Shown here in pieces: positions 1-7,960 of a stretch of DNA of 31,837 nt. A program made the position numbers and the translations under genes. The notes beneath the pieces were generated by a model. The model made no database searches. It saw nothing but the letters and a program-made list of their open reading frames with translations, and was not told where the DNA came from. Position 1 is the first letter of the stretch. Every line of letters starts with the position of its first letter. The DNA is from a virus: positions 1-31,837 of IMG/VR virus record IMGVR_UViG_3300044643_000665. The stretch is one strand, 5' to 3'.

Positions 1-85
1 CTCGCATCGTTTTCATCGCATATAATTTATGCTAATTACGGTTTCAAATATATGATAGGTTTCTTGATTGTTTTTAGCTTTGTAT

Positions 86-508
86 ATGATTATTCCAACA
101 GATTGTTTTAAGAAATACGGGCAACCTACCCCCGATAATAAATCACTTGTTCTATGGGATGTGCCAGAGGAGCTAGAAATAGGAGTCATCCCAAAACGCA
201 TCTACTGTAATAAGGATATGGTGAAGCCGCTTACCAAGGCTTTCAAAAACCTAATTAAGTCGGGGGCGGTAAGTGAGTTAAAAACTTGGGATGGTTGCTT
301 CAATATCCGTAAAATGCGAGGCGGCAATCTAATGTCACTTCATTCGTGGGGTGTTGCCTTTGATGTAAACGCTTTTGAGAATGGCCTTGGCAGAGAGCCA
401 AAGCTTTCGGCTGATTTTGTCAAGTGCTTCACCGATGCTGGATTTGACTGGGGTGGTAACTGGAAAAGCCGAAAAGACGGTATGCACTTCCAGTTGGCCT
501 CTATATAA
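86..508 (+). CDS. M15-type peptidoglycan peptidase (endolysin)
   Basis: A 140-aa protein of the D-Ala-D-Ala carboxypeptidase / L-Ala-D-Glu endopeptidase (peptidase M15, VanY/CwlK-like) type, expected to cut peptidoglycan peptides at lysis. The zinc-binding pattern is visible: SLHSWGVAFDVN (His86, Asp93) and DGMHFQL (His134), with a Trp-rich stretch between them as in M15C enzymes. No signal peptide or membrane segment is seen, so release would need a holin, and none is recognised nearby. I chose the ATG at 86 because the upstream alternative is a TTG at 68 with no support. A TAGCTTTG box lies just before the start, but no -33 element accompanies it. A strong terminator follows the stop. Family confidence is high; cleavage specificity is not determined. 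Confidence 0.88.
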   Translation: MIIPTDCFKKYGQPTPDNKSLVLWDVPEELEIGVIPKRIYCNKDMVKPLTKAFKNLIKSGAVSELKTWDGCFNIRKMRGGNLMSLHSWGVAFDVNAFENGLGREPKLSADFVKCFTDAGFDWGGNWKSRKDGMHFQLASI

Positions 509-513
509 GACAA

Positions 514-541
514 GCCCCCAAATCTATGGGGGCATTTTTTT
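514..541 (+). terminator. Rho-independent terminator after the M15 peptidase gene
   Basis: GCCCCC, an 8-base loop, GGGGGC, then a run of seven T. It begins five bases after the peptidase stop. The minus-strand gene at 540-761 ends inside its T-run, so the hairpin may stop transcription from both sides. Confidence 0.85.
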
Positions 542-761
542 ACGGTCTAGCGGTCGGGCACATACTGTATTTTCCGTATGGATAAATAAACTCATCCCCA
601 TCAAAGGAGGTGTAAACTTTTTTACGGGCTATCAACCCATCTATTAACACTATTGCAAAGTTTCCTTTGCGCTCTAGTACAAAACAAGTGGCCTTTAAAT
701 CTGCATCACAAATAAAGCCAATGGTCAAAAGTTGCTTGTCGGTAATCAATTTTGCGTTCAT
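540..761 (-). CDS. Small hypothetical phage protein (73 aa)
   Basis: I do not recognise this 73-aa protein. It is soluble-looking, with alternating hydrophobic segments (FAIVLIDGLIARKKVY) suggesting a small beta-rich fold, and has two or three cysteines. Support for expression is good: the ATG is preceded by CAACAATT, the leader shared by several genes here, and a promoter of the conserved TTTGCAGTT family lies 24 bases further upstream. It is the only gene of its transcript and ends in the hairpin shared with the convergent peptidase gene. It probably acts early or in the middle of infection, judging only by its promoter class. Confidence 0.7.
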   Translation of the reverse strand: MNAKLITDKQLLTIGFICDADLKATCFVLERKGNFAIVLIDGLIARKKVYTSFDGDEFIYPYGKYSMCPTARP

Positions 762-784
762 AATTGTTGTTGCTTAATGGTCTA

Positions 785-815
785 CAAATATAGAGATGCT
801 TTCGGGAACTGCAAA
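785..815 (-). promoter_or_regulatory. Bacteroidota-type promoter, TTTGCAGTT family
   Basis: Read on the minus strand: TTTGCAGTT (807-815), then CCCGAAA within the spacer, then TATATTTG (785-792) as the -7 box (consensus TAnnTTTG). TTG to TA spacing is 19. It drives the gene ending at 540. Confidence 0.75.
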
Positions 816-920
816 TTTTAATTAGAAAAAAGGTAAGTTATTTTTAGTGCCAAAATTTTTGGTATGCGATGTTCTCCCAGTTTTATTGTGATTTATAACT
901 AATAATCTTGGTATGCCTTT

Positions 921-1024
921 CTCAGCCCCTCAGATGCGTTTTAACGGCACTTTGATAAAAGTGGTACTTACATACCATTTTTTTGTTTGCGCATTATTGC
1001 CTGTAAATCAACTACTTACAAAAC
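921..1024 (+). repeat. Dispersed intergenic repeat, copy A
   Basis: This lies in the 340-base gene-free stretch 762-1101. It shares blocks with 23969-24081: GATGCG.TTTAA.GGCAC (933-950), an AGCCCCTC block (923-930), an inverted repeat TGGTA-cttaca-TACCA (962-977), and a roughly 38-base core at 985-1023 beginning GTTTGCGCATTATTGCC and ending ACTTACAAAA. The core is about 85% identical to copy B by eye. The rest of 762-1101 holds two divergent promoters and a small CCAAAA/TTTTGG palindrome near 850-865. No convincing ORF is present. Confidence 0.6.
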
Positions 1025-1046
1025 TTAAAAAAATAATTAAAAATTA

Positions 1047-1077
1047 CTTGCAGTTATCAAAATTATGCCTAGATTTG
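1047..1077 (+). promoter_or_regulatory. Bacteroidota-type promoter, TTTGCAGTT family
   Basis: CTTGCAGTT (1047-1055) followed by ATCAAAA, spacer 19, then TAGATTTG (1070-1077). It lies 24 bases before the ATG at 1102 and drives the two small plus-strand genes up to the terminator at 1707. Confidence 0.78.
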
Positions 1078-1101
1078 CAGAAACATTTTTACTTAACAGT
1101 T

Positions 1102-1413
1102 ATGAAAACAGAAAACGCATCAAGCAAAGTGCATACCGCAGCACAAATTAGACAAGCTAACCCAAAAGGAGATATGTCCTATGTCTCTGGAACTTTGGAT
1201 ATAGTATTTAAAAACGGGGTGGTATTTACATCCGAAACCTCAAGGCAAAGAAAAACCCTTTGGAATAAATTGCAGAGGATGGGTTACAATAGGGGATACA
1301 ATTTCTCAAGCGATGAATTTGACGGGATATGTCAAGCAGCGCAATTAGGAGAAAACCCATTTGCATACAGTATAATCTGCGCTAACCCATCCCTAAACGA
1401 AATCTGTAAATAA
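1102..1413 (+). CDS. Hypothetical phage protein (103 aa)
   Basis: I do not recognise this 103-aa protein. The open frame extends upstream to 913, but the start at 1102 is preferred because it follows the promoter at 1047-1077 and the AACAGTT leader used elsewhere; the earlier codons would overlap the promoter and repeat. The middle is basic (RQRKTLWNKLQRMGYNRGYNF), which could suit nucleic-acid binding, but no named domain is visible. It is the first gene of a two-gene unit with 1422-1688. No membrane segment or signal peptide is seen. Confidence 0.7.
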   Translation: MKTENASSKVHTAAQIRQANPKGDMSYVSGTLDIVFKNGVVFTSETSRQRKTLWNKLQRMGYNRGYNFSSDEFDGICQAAQLGENPFAYSIICANPSLNEICK

Positions 1414-1421
1414 TTATAATT

Positions 1422-1688
1422 ATGAGTACCTACACAAAAGAAGAATGGATTTTAGTAGAAAACCCCGCCAACAACGGGTGGATGGTTTGGGATAACCAAG
1501 AAGGAACGAAGGCGGTAGTTATTGCCGAGATTCCAAATTACAGACGCAGCAAGAAGGCAGCCGCTGCCGACGCTAAACTAATTGCCGCTGCACCAGAATT
1601 GTTAGAGGCTTTGGTAGATGCCTTAGTCTGGATTCCGAAAGATGTCCAAAAGACTTTTAAAGAGGTAATTAAGAAAGCAACTAGTTAA
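1422..1688 (+). CDS. Small phage protein with AKLIAAAPELLEAL motif (88 aa)
   Basis: An 88-aa protein. Its centre has ADAKLIAAAPELLEALVDAL, a motif widespread in small phage proteins of unknown function whose usual form is NAKLIAAAPELLEAL. The N-terminal part is Trp-rich (EEWILVENPANNGWMVWD) and resembles a small beta sheet; the C-terminal half should be helical. The start follows TAATTATAATT, the typical leader of this genome. It is second in a two-gene unit, eight bases behind 1102-1413, and ends 18 bases before a terminator. Function is unknown. Confidence 0.78.
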   Translation: MSTYTKEEWILVENPANNGWMVWDNQEGTKAVVIAEIPNYRRSKKAAAADAKLIAAAPELLEALVDALVWIPKDVQKTFKEVIKKATS

Positions 1689-1706
1689 AGACTAGCCCCC
1701 GCTAGA

Positions 1707-1728
1707 AGCCCCGTAAATGGGGCTTTTT
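1707..1728 (+). terminator. Terminator between converging operons
   Basis: AGCCCC-GTAAAT-GGGGCT followed by five T. It ends the small plus-strand unit. The late minus-strand operon ends at 1733, facing it, so the hairpin may act on both. A weaker CTAGCCCCCGCTAG inverted repeat lies just before it. Confidence 0.75.
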
Positions 1729-1732
1729 CTAT

Positions 1733-2590
1733 TTAGGATTTTTGGGCTTCCTTTTCCTTCTTGTAGCGCAGTTCGCTTATTGGCTGGAGAAGGTGTCGGC
1801 AGTTATAACCGCCACAAGTTGAAAAGATTGTCGTTTTGTTAGTGCCACTCATTTTGCCTTGCCACTCCAGAGCAGCCCACGACTCAACCTCCTTCTGTGT
1901 GTAAACCTTGCCAGCACGAGCCACGCAAAACGGGCGGCTTTCCGCAATCTTAGTTCCTCGGTAACGGTAATGGTCAATCCCTAGGTCGCTGGTGATTGTC
2001 TGCATATACTCCCGATTGAATACCATAACAGAGTCGTTTGTGGTCTGCTTTATGTACCTCTGCAAGAATGGTAGGTTAGCATCCGTACCCTCAATAAACT
2101 GCGAAAGGGTTTTCCGTAACTGCGCTCTGTTGGTTGTTCCTGCGATGTTGGATTTTAAAACCTCTTGAATAGCGTTTCCAAAATTATCCCGAATGCCAAA
2201 CCCCAGTAAAGCGTCTTTTGTGACCGCTATGTTGGTTTCCAGTATTGCCTCATAAAGAGCCTTCCGCTTCAATGGCTGGTCAAGGATTGAGCCAATATAT
2301 AAATCGCTAAGTGCTGCCAGTTCCGAAAAGCCTGCTAGAAGTTCCTTCACTTGCGCTTGGTAGGCTTTATTCTCCACGATGGTGCTGGATATGTCCGCTT
2401 TCATTTTAATCATTTCACGCAGCGTTTTTGCGCGGTCATTTGGGTCTAGGCTGAGTCCGTCCGAAATACCCAGTACCTGAGTAGTAAGGTCTTTGAAAAC
2501 CTTTCCTAAACTGGAATCCATACTATTAATTAGAAGGTCTTGCTGCTCCTCTATGAGTTGCATTATTGCGTCCTCCTTACTGATAGCCAT
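1733..2590 (-). CDS. Phage Mu F-like minor head protein
   Basis: A 285-aa protein with the C-terminal signature of the Mu gpF / SPP1 gp7 minor head family: YRYRGTKIAESRPFC around residues 208-222 and CGGYNCRHLLQP at 259-270 (Cys222, Cys259, Cys264, His266). The N-terminal 200 residues are helical. In the family this protein binds the portal inside the procapsid and is ejected or acts in head morphogenesis. It starts with TAATG, its ATG overlapping the portal stop, which fits translational coupling and a portal partnership. It is the last gene of the long late operon, facing the terminator at 1707-1728. Confidence 0.85.
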   Translation of the reverse strand: MAISKEDAIMQLIEEQQDLLINSMDSSLGKVFKDLTTQVLGISDGLSLDPNDRAKTLREMIKMKADISSTIVENKAYQAQVKELLAGFSELAALSDLYIGSILDQPLKRKALYEAILETNIAVTKDALLGFGIRDNFGNAIQEVLKSNIAGTTNRAQLRKTLSQFIEGTDANLPFLQRYIKQTTNDSVMVFNREYMQTITSDLGIDHYRYRGTKIAESRPFCVARAGKVYTQKEVESWAALEWQGKMSGTNKTTIFSTCGGYNCRHLLQPISELRYKKEKEAQKS

Positions 2591-4563
2591 TATGCGATTT
2601 TATTCAATAACCCGTTTAACTTTTCGGTAACGGTTTTAGCCATTTCATCATTGCCTGATTCCTTGGCCCTCTGGGCGGCTAGACTTAGCTGCATTACCGC
2701 TAGTGGCAGTCTATCCAAACTAATTGAAGCAGGGGCATCAAAAGGGGCTTCAGCGGCTTGTTGGTTATCCTGCATAAGTGGAATTATGCCAGCATTGATT
2801 TCAGCCATTTTTGCATCAGCCATTTCCGTTACATTCAACAACTGAATTTCATACGGCAACCCCACCCACTCAGGGTTATCATTTATCAACTTAGTTAGGA
2901 AAGCAGTCAGGTTAGCGGACAAAATATAATCACGCTTGCTGCATCCATTTGAGTTTAGGATTAGGGTTTTCTCATCTATGGATTTAAACGGCAACGGGTC
3001 TAGGTCTGTAATTAACTTGAGGTAGCTTTTCTGCTTTGAGTTTTCCCCGTATAGTTTCTCCACATAGTCAATCTCAATTCCGTGTATAATCAACGGGTTG
3101 AATTTCCCAGCGGTTGCCTTTGCTAGCATATCAGAAACCACCGTACTAGTAAGGACATCAAAGTCTGTGGGGATGGTTAAAACTGGTATGCTTATCTCTT
3201 TGCGCTCTTGCGTGATAATTCCGCTTTCAAACAGCGGTTGATACCTTTGGCAAAGGATGTGGTAGGTTGTGATTTTATAAATTGACGCAAGGTGAACGCA
3301 AACTGAATAGCAGAAGGTGTTTAGTTCTTTGCGGTCGTATTCCTTAGCGATACCAGATTGGCTACTTGGAATTTGGCCTAGTATTTCCAGACCTATTGCC
3401 TTGAACCCTTGGTACTCTTTATAAACAATATCCTCTTGAAATAACTTGACTGCATCTACTGGACGCTCTATGTACCCTGCTGGTGGTAGAGGGGGCAAAG
3501 ACGGTGCAGGGTTTATAGCCGTTGAGCGGTCTACATTGACCTCAATTAAACTGAACGGGGTGCTGGAAGCCCTCCCTGAACCATTACATTCACGGCATTC
3601 AACTTTTTGTTTTGATGTGTTAGTTCCGAACCCAGTTCCGTTGCAGGTCTTACAAGCCGATAACTTTAATGCCCATTTCTGCGGTAGTGCGTGAATCGCA
3701 AAAAGAATGTTTAGGTCATCCGTGCGGTATAGAACTTCATTCCACGCTGGAAGGCACGGGGTAAGGACTGAGTCATATATTAAGTGACCATCCTCCTCCT
3801 CATAGACCACATTGCCAACTTTAATTACTGGTAGGTATTCAAATTGAAACGGGATTTCAAATATTTGAAAAGGGCTTGCGTCTGTAAATGGCCCAATCTG
3901 CCTAAATAGAATAAGCCCTTCAAGGGTTACCGCTAGATATTGTTTCCACTCACGCTTGTTTTTGTCCTTCCATTCCTCAACCTCAACCAGTACCCAATCA
4001 TCGTTTTCATAAAGGACATCTTCAACCCCAAAAATTTGAGGGTAAGGCTTATTCCAATCCAGTTGGATAACCTCCGAAGGATTTTCAATAAAGTCACCCA
4101 AAGTAGGGAGAACAATCACTATTCCATTAGGGTCAGATAGGTAGCATTTTAGGAAACTATTGAAAAGCCAACTATCAAGTGAGCCGTATAACGGCAATTT
4201 CTTTGTGCAGTAGTATTTAAGGGTGTTATCGTACCCGTCAACCTCCTCCGCAATGCCAGTTTTTTCAAACTGTGTTTCCCAACGGATTTTAAAATCATCC
4301 GCTTGCTGAATCTTTTGTAGAAACTGGTAAACCCTACCAGTAGCAATCATAGTTGGTGACTGCCAGCGACGCTTCCTATACTCCCTCATCCAAGGCTCTT
4401 CCGATGGATGTTGGGTAATCAATAGTTTTTCGGGGTACTCATTTTCAAAGTGGTACTCTAGAACTTCATACTTTTCTCTGGCTTCCTTGATATACTCAAC
4501 TTCACCATTGCGTACTTTATCCTTCAACAACTTGGAAAGAAGTACCCCGATGTAACTATTCAT
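2590..4563 (-). CDS. Portal protein with an inserted CxxCxGxG zinc ribbon
   Basis: A 657-aa protein judged to be the portal from its size, its position directly before a Mu F-like gene, and features such as the long helical C-terminal arm and the PPAGYIERPVDAVKLFQEDI segment after the middle (around 358-380). The portal forms the dodecameric ring through which DNA enters and leaves the head. Unusually, residues 304-330 carry CKTCNGTGFG and CRECNGSGR, two DnaJ-type CxxCxGxG half-sites that could bind one zinc. The ATG follows TAATTAAAAA at the stop of the previous gene. Without a structure search the portal call rests on context plus a remembered family look. Confidence 0.75.
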   Translation of the reverse strand: MNSYIGVLLSKLLKDKVRNGEVEYIKEAREKYEVLEYHFENEYPEKLLITQHPSEEPWMREYRKRRWQSPTMIATGRVYQFLQKIQQADDFKIRWETQFEKTGIAEEVDGYDNTLKYYCTKKLPLYGSLDSWLFNSFLKCYLSDPNGIVIVLPTLGDFIENPSEVIQLDWNKPYPQIFGVEDVLYENDDWVLVEVEEWKDKNKREWKQYLAVTLEGLILFRQIGPFTDASPFQIFEIPFQFEYLPVIKVGNVVYEEEDGHLIYDSVLTPCLPAWNEVLYRTDDLNILFAIHALPQKWALKLSACKTCNGTGFGTNTSKQKVECRECNGSGRASSTPFSLIEVNVDRSTAINPAPSLPPLPPAGYIERPVDAVKLFQEDIVYKEYQGFKAIGLEILGQIPSSQSGIAKEYDRKELNTFCYSVCVHLASIYKITTYHILCQRYQPLFESGIITQERKEISIPVLTIPTDFDVLTSTVVSDMLAKATAGKFNPLIIHGIEIDYVEKLYGENSKQKSYLKLITDLDPLPFKSIDEKTLILNSNGCSKRDYILSANLTAFLTKLINDNPEWVGLPYEIQLLNVTEMADAKMAEINAGIIPLMQDNQQAAEAPFDAPASISLDRLPLAVMQLSLAAQRAKESGNDEMAKTVTEKLNGLLNKIA

Positions 4564-4570
4564 TTTTTAA

Positions 4571-5440
4571 TTAGGCAACAATTATGGTAACTTGGTACTC
4601 ACCAAAAACGCAACCAGATGGTGATTCGGCAATAATAGTAAATAGATATGTTCCACTATCACCTACCCCAGCAACGAAATCAACAGTTCCTGCGCTATCA
4701 ATAGCCAAACTAATGTCAGTTATATTAGCTGAGTTAGCTAGTTGAACGATTGACCAGTTAGGAGAATCAACCCCCACCAAAGGGTGGTTTAGGGTTGCGG
4801 TCATATCTACGCTATATGTTCCAGAACTAACGCTCCAAACATTAGTGTTAAAAGTTGAACCAGTTTGTATTTCTACATCATAGTACAAGCCCTCAAGGAA
4901 TGTATCAGTATCAAAATCAAAAGGTAAAGGATTGCCCTTGGAAACCCATTGAATTGACACATCTGCCATTTGGTAGGTATTCAACTCTGCCGTAATTACT
5001 GGGTCTCCGATAACCGTAACATAATTTCCACTAGCATCCCAAATACGATTTGGAGTGAAGTAATAGAAATCATACTTAGCCGAACTGGAAAGCATATCAT
5101 TGTAGAATTGCACATTTGACTGTACTACTCCTTGCATATCTTGTACGGTTACGGTATGTGTCTTTGCTAGTGCCTTGGTAGTTTGCATACCCCGTCCTGA
5201 AACCGTAGCGGTATCGGGCTTTGGCTTTTCGCCAGAGGTATTAAATACAAGAAAAGCCTCGCCTAAAGCATAAGCCGAAAACAAAGATTCCATCCAATCC
5301 TCTGGTGTAGTTTTGATAATGTTGGATGCGTAACTTTTGCGAACAAATGCGACGGCTATAATTTTGTTTAGAAATTCAGGGTCACATTGGAAATTTTGGT
5401 AGCACCCGATAGTCGGGCAACTAAGTGAGTAAACGCTCAT
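4571..5440 (-). CDS. Tail-tube-like structural protein with Ig-like C-terminus
   Basis: A 289-aa beta-rich protein. The N-terminus is Cys-rich (CPTIGCYQNFQC). The centre contains PKPDTATVSGRGMQTTKALAKTH followed by an FYNDML and YFTPNRIWDASGN region, a pattern I associate with tail tube or tail structural proteins of Bacteroidota phages. The last 75 or so residues read like an Ig-like or adhesion domain. It sits between the 835-aa tail protein and the portal, each separated by a few bases and an AATTAAAAATG leader, so it is produced with the virion genes. An alternative is a capsid-associated protein; I see no HK97-type landmark in it. Confidence 0.6.
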   Translation of the reverse strand: MSVYSLSCPTIGCYQNFQCDPEFLNKIIAVAFVRKSYASNIIKTTPEDWMESLFSAYALGEAFLVFNTSGEKPKPDTATVSGRGMQTTKALAKTHTVTVQDMQGVVQSNVQFYNDMLSSSAKYDFYYFTPNRIWDASGNYVTVIGDPVITAELNTYQMADVSIQWVSKGNPLPFDFDTDTFLEGLYYDVEIQTGSTFNTNVWSVSSGTYSVDMTATLNHPLVGVDSPNWSIVQLANSANITDISLAIDSAGTVDFVAGVGDSGTYLFTIIAESPSGCVFGEYQVTIIVA

Positions 5441-5452
5441 TTTTAATTATGA

Positions 5453-7960
5453 TTAGCAATTTAAGCAAGTACTGTTTTTGGGTTGGTAACCCTGAACAAG
5501 TGCCGAGAATTTAACCTGAGATAAATCCTCAAATGAACTTTGTGTAGTGAAATCTTGGACGGTGGCAACCTCAATATCTCCGTTCACAAATAGGCTTTGA
5601 CCATTAACTACTAGGTACGGGTGTCGGGTGGCATCAACAAGCGCACATTGCGTTTCAAAGTCAAGAAAATCCGTATGCAAATCTATTGATAAATCTTGTT
5701 TGTTCTGTGGCCTTTTGTGGATTCCATTTGACTGCCTATAAACGCTTTCAATAATTACGGGTTTTTTTCCACCCCCGTTTATCCCTAGACGCACTTGCTG
5801 AAACCAGTTATTGTAATACTCAAATCCTTCCGCTATTGAATTATCAACAGACCAAAATTGCATTAGGGTACTAAAACAATCTGAATTATCAAGGTCTAGA
5901 CTGTTGCTAAGTGAATATAGTTCATCAATGTTTTCCGTTCCAGTGGGGTCTAATATATCCGAAAACAAGGATAGCGAAGTAAACACCGCAGACCCGTAGT
6001 CATAAAGCCCTATTTGGATGGTATAAAAGCCACTCACTAAATCTGTGTAGGGGTAAAGCGTTATAGTGATATTACTAAAAGCGTCTATTGATACCGTTCC
6101 GAAAGGTAGGTTGTTTTGAAGCCAAGTACCCAAGACCGTAAACGATGTTATCCAGTTAGGAATTGCAACTATATAATGAACGAAACCACTCCCGCTAACA
6201 AGTGCTAAATAGTAATTTAGGTTTGGCTCTAATGTTTGCGGTTCAAACTGCGATTCAAGCCCCCCTAGTGCGCTATCTTTCCGCAATAGCCCTAACCTAT
6301 AACAACCTTCTGAAAGGCTTGGAATAATGGCTGAGGCTTGTTGCTGCGTTCCAAAAACAAAAGGGGCATCAGGACAAGTTGCTGGTTCGCTTTCCCAAAT
6401 AATCGTAGGTTGTACTGGTTCAGATAATAAAATTAGGGTATTAACTATCCTATAAGACTTTTCACAAACTGCATTTGCAACCGTGTAAGACCATTCAAAA
6501 GATTGGGTTTCTGTATTTAAGATAAAGGATAGCCCAGCAATTTCTGATACATCTTCAACATCGCTAGTTGAAATTGAATTTGATGGCGCAAAAGAAAGTC
6601 CACCACTAGTAACTATATTATCCTCATTGTCAAGTACCGCAAAGTTTAAGCTATACCCAAACTCCCCCTCAAAATACTGATTTAGGCTTGCTAAATAATC
6701 AGCCCAAAAAGGCTCGTTTTGACTTATGCTATAAGTAAGTAACAAGGCGCACGGCTCACAAGCGCATTGATAAGATACTAATTCAGTACCTCCAATTTTC
6801 CTAATTAAATTACCAGCAGTATCAAAAACCCCAACCGATACCGCAGTATCCTCTAATATATTTGCGCTAGCACCAAGGACATTAAATTGAATAAAATCCC
6901 CTGCCTTGATTGGCATTGGATAAATCTCCTTTGGAGGATACCCGCACTCTTTGAAATCACAAAGGTCGTAGTCGTAAAAAGCATTGTAATACCTAACCAT
7001 ATAGTCAGGTGCTTCATAAGGGAGAGCCGTAAACCCGTCAAAGTCTACAAGGAAATTTACATCTGCATAAAATGGAGCGTAAAACCTTTGAAACATAAAG
7101 GTCGCCTCCTCCCGTAAAATCAATGTGTATCCAGCACCACCAAGTTGAAAAATATTAATCTGTAACCGTTGACCGCCACTAGTACTTTCCAAATATGAAG
7201 TAGAATACCCATCTGGCAGCGTCCAACTTTGGTAAAGGCTAAATAAATCTGCGTATAGAACGCCATCAGAGGCCGCTAGAGCGATTAGCTGCTCGTAAAG
7301 GCTAACAATGTACCGCCCATTCCCGTCAAGCGGTTGTAGCGCGATTTTGGGGCTGCTCCCACGAGGTAAGGTGTCAAGCGGTACTCGTACTGGATAACCT
7401 AATGCAGCGTCGTACTTACAGTCTTTAAACCGTGCTATGTATGATGTAGCCTCGCCAGTAACCGCATCAAATGAATAACCCTTTGGAAATATGGCAGAGC
7501 CGCTTTCATAATTAGAAACTAAGGCACGATAAGCATCACGCTCAATATCCAGTAAAGCGTCAGCATAGTTGTAGTATTGATTTAAAGTTCCTAGGAATGA
7601 AACCCTACTGAAAATTATAATTCCACTTGTATCGTATTCAAAAACCACGCTAATCCGCATTAATGGGTATTGCGTTACCACATTGGTATCGTAGACATAA
7701 AGTTGCCCACTAAACGGAAAAGACAAGGGTGAATTAAATCCTATGCGCTCACAAACAAAATGCGAATTATAGTTAAGATTCCATAACTGGATTGCGGAAT
7801 TTATAGTGGTAATTACATCGCTAACTAATTGACCTGAATAACTAGCATCAATATAGTAATAAAGCAAATCGGTGGCATTGGAAACACGCAATGCCCCCTG
7901 ACCCATAGACGCAACTTCTGGCGCATCCTCAAATCGGTAAAATGGGTTGATTGTTGCCAT
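5453..7960 (-). CDS. Large tail or baseplate structural protein (835 aa)
   Basis: An 835-aa protein with low charge, rich in Tyr, Ser, Asn, Phe and Leu, and mostly predicted beta structure, typical of distal tail or receptor-binding proteins. It has several isolated Cys pairs (CACEPC near residue 400, CLNC at the extreme C-terminus). The last 120 residues (GINGGGKKPVIIESVYRQSNG onward) look like a separate, more conserved domain that may attach it to the tail. It starts with TAATG, overlapping the stop of the fibre gene upstream. No enzymatic motif is seen. Its role in host binding or baseplate structure is inferred from composition and from its place among tail genes. Confidence 0.6.
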   Translation of the reverse strand: MATINPFYRFEDAPEVASMGQGALRVSNATDLLYYYIDASYSGQLVSDVITTINSAIQLWNLNYNSHFVCERIGFNSPLSFPFSGQLYVYDTNVVTQYPLMRISVVFEYDTSGIIIFSRVSFLGTLNQYYNYADALLDIERDAYRALVSNYESGSAIFPKGYSFDAVTGEATSYIARFKDCKYDAALGYPVRVPLDTLPRGSSPKIALQPLDGNGRYIVSLYEQLIALAASDGVLYADLFSLYQSWTLPDGYSTSYLESTSGGQRLQINIFQLGGAGYTLILREEATFMFQRFYAPFYADVNFLVDFDGFTALPYEAPDYMVRYYNAFYDYDLCDFKECGYPPKEIYPMPIKAGDFIQFNVLGASANILEDTAVSVGVFDTAGNLIRKIGGTELVSYQCACEPCALLLTYSISQNEPFWADYLASLNQYFEGEFGYSLNFAVLDNEDNIVTSGGLSFAPSNSISTSDVEDVSEIAGLSFILNTETQSFEWSYTVANAVCEKSYRIVNTLILLSEPVQPTIIWESEPATCPDAPFVFGTQQQASAIIPSLSEGCYRLGLLRKDSALGGLESQFEPQTLEPNLNYYLALVSGSGFVHYIVAIPNWITSFTVLGTWLQNNLPFGTVSIDAFSNITITLYPYTDLVSGFYTIQIGLYDYGSAVFTSLSLFSDILDPTGTENIDELYSLSNSLDLDNSDCFSTLMQFWSVDNSIAEGFEYYNNWFQQVRLGINGGGKKPVIIESVYRQSNGIHKRPQNKQDLSIDLHTDFLDFETQCALVDATRHPYLVVNGQSLFVNGDIEVATVQDFTTQSSFEDLSQVKFSALVQGYQPKNSTCLNC

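Noticed and set aside
375-647. 90-codon plus-strand frame overlapping the M15 peptidase gene
   Set aside because: It crosses the peptidase gene, its terminator and the convergent small gene; it has no coding character.
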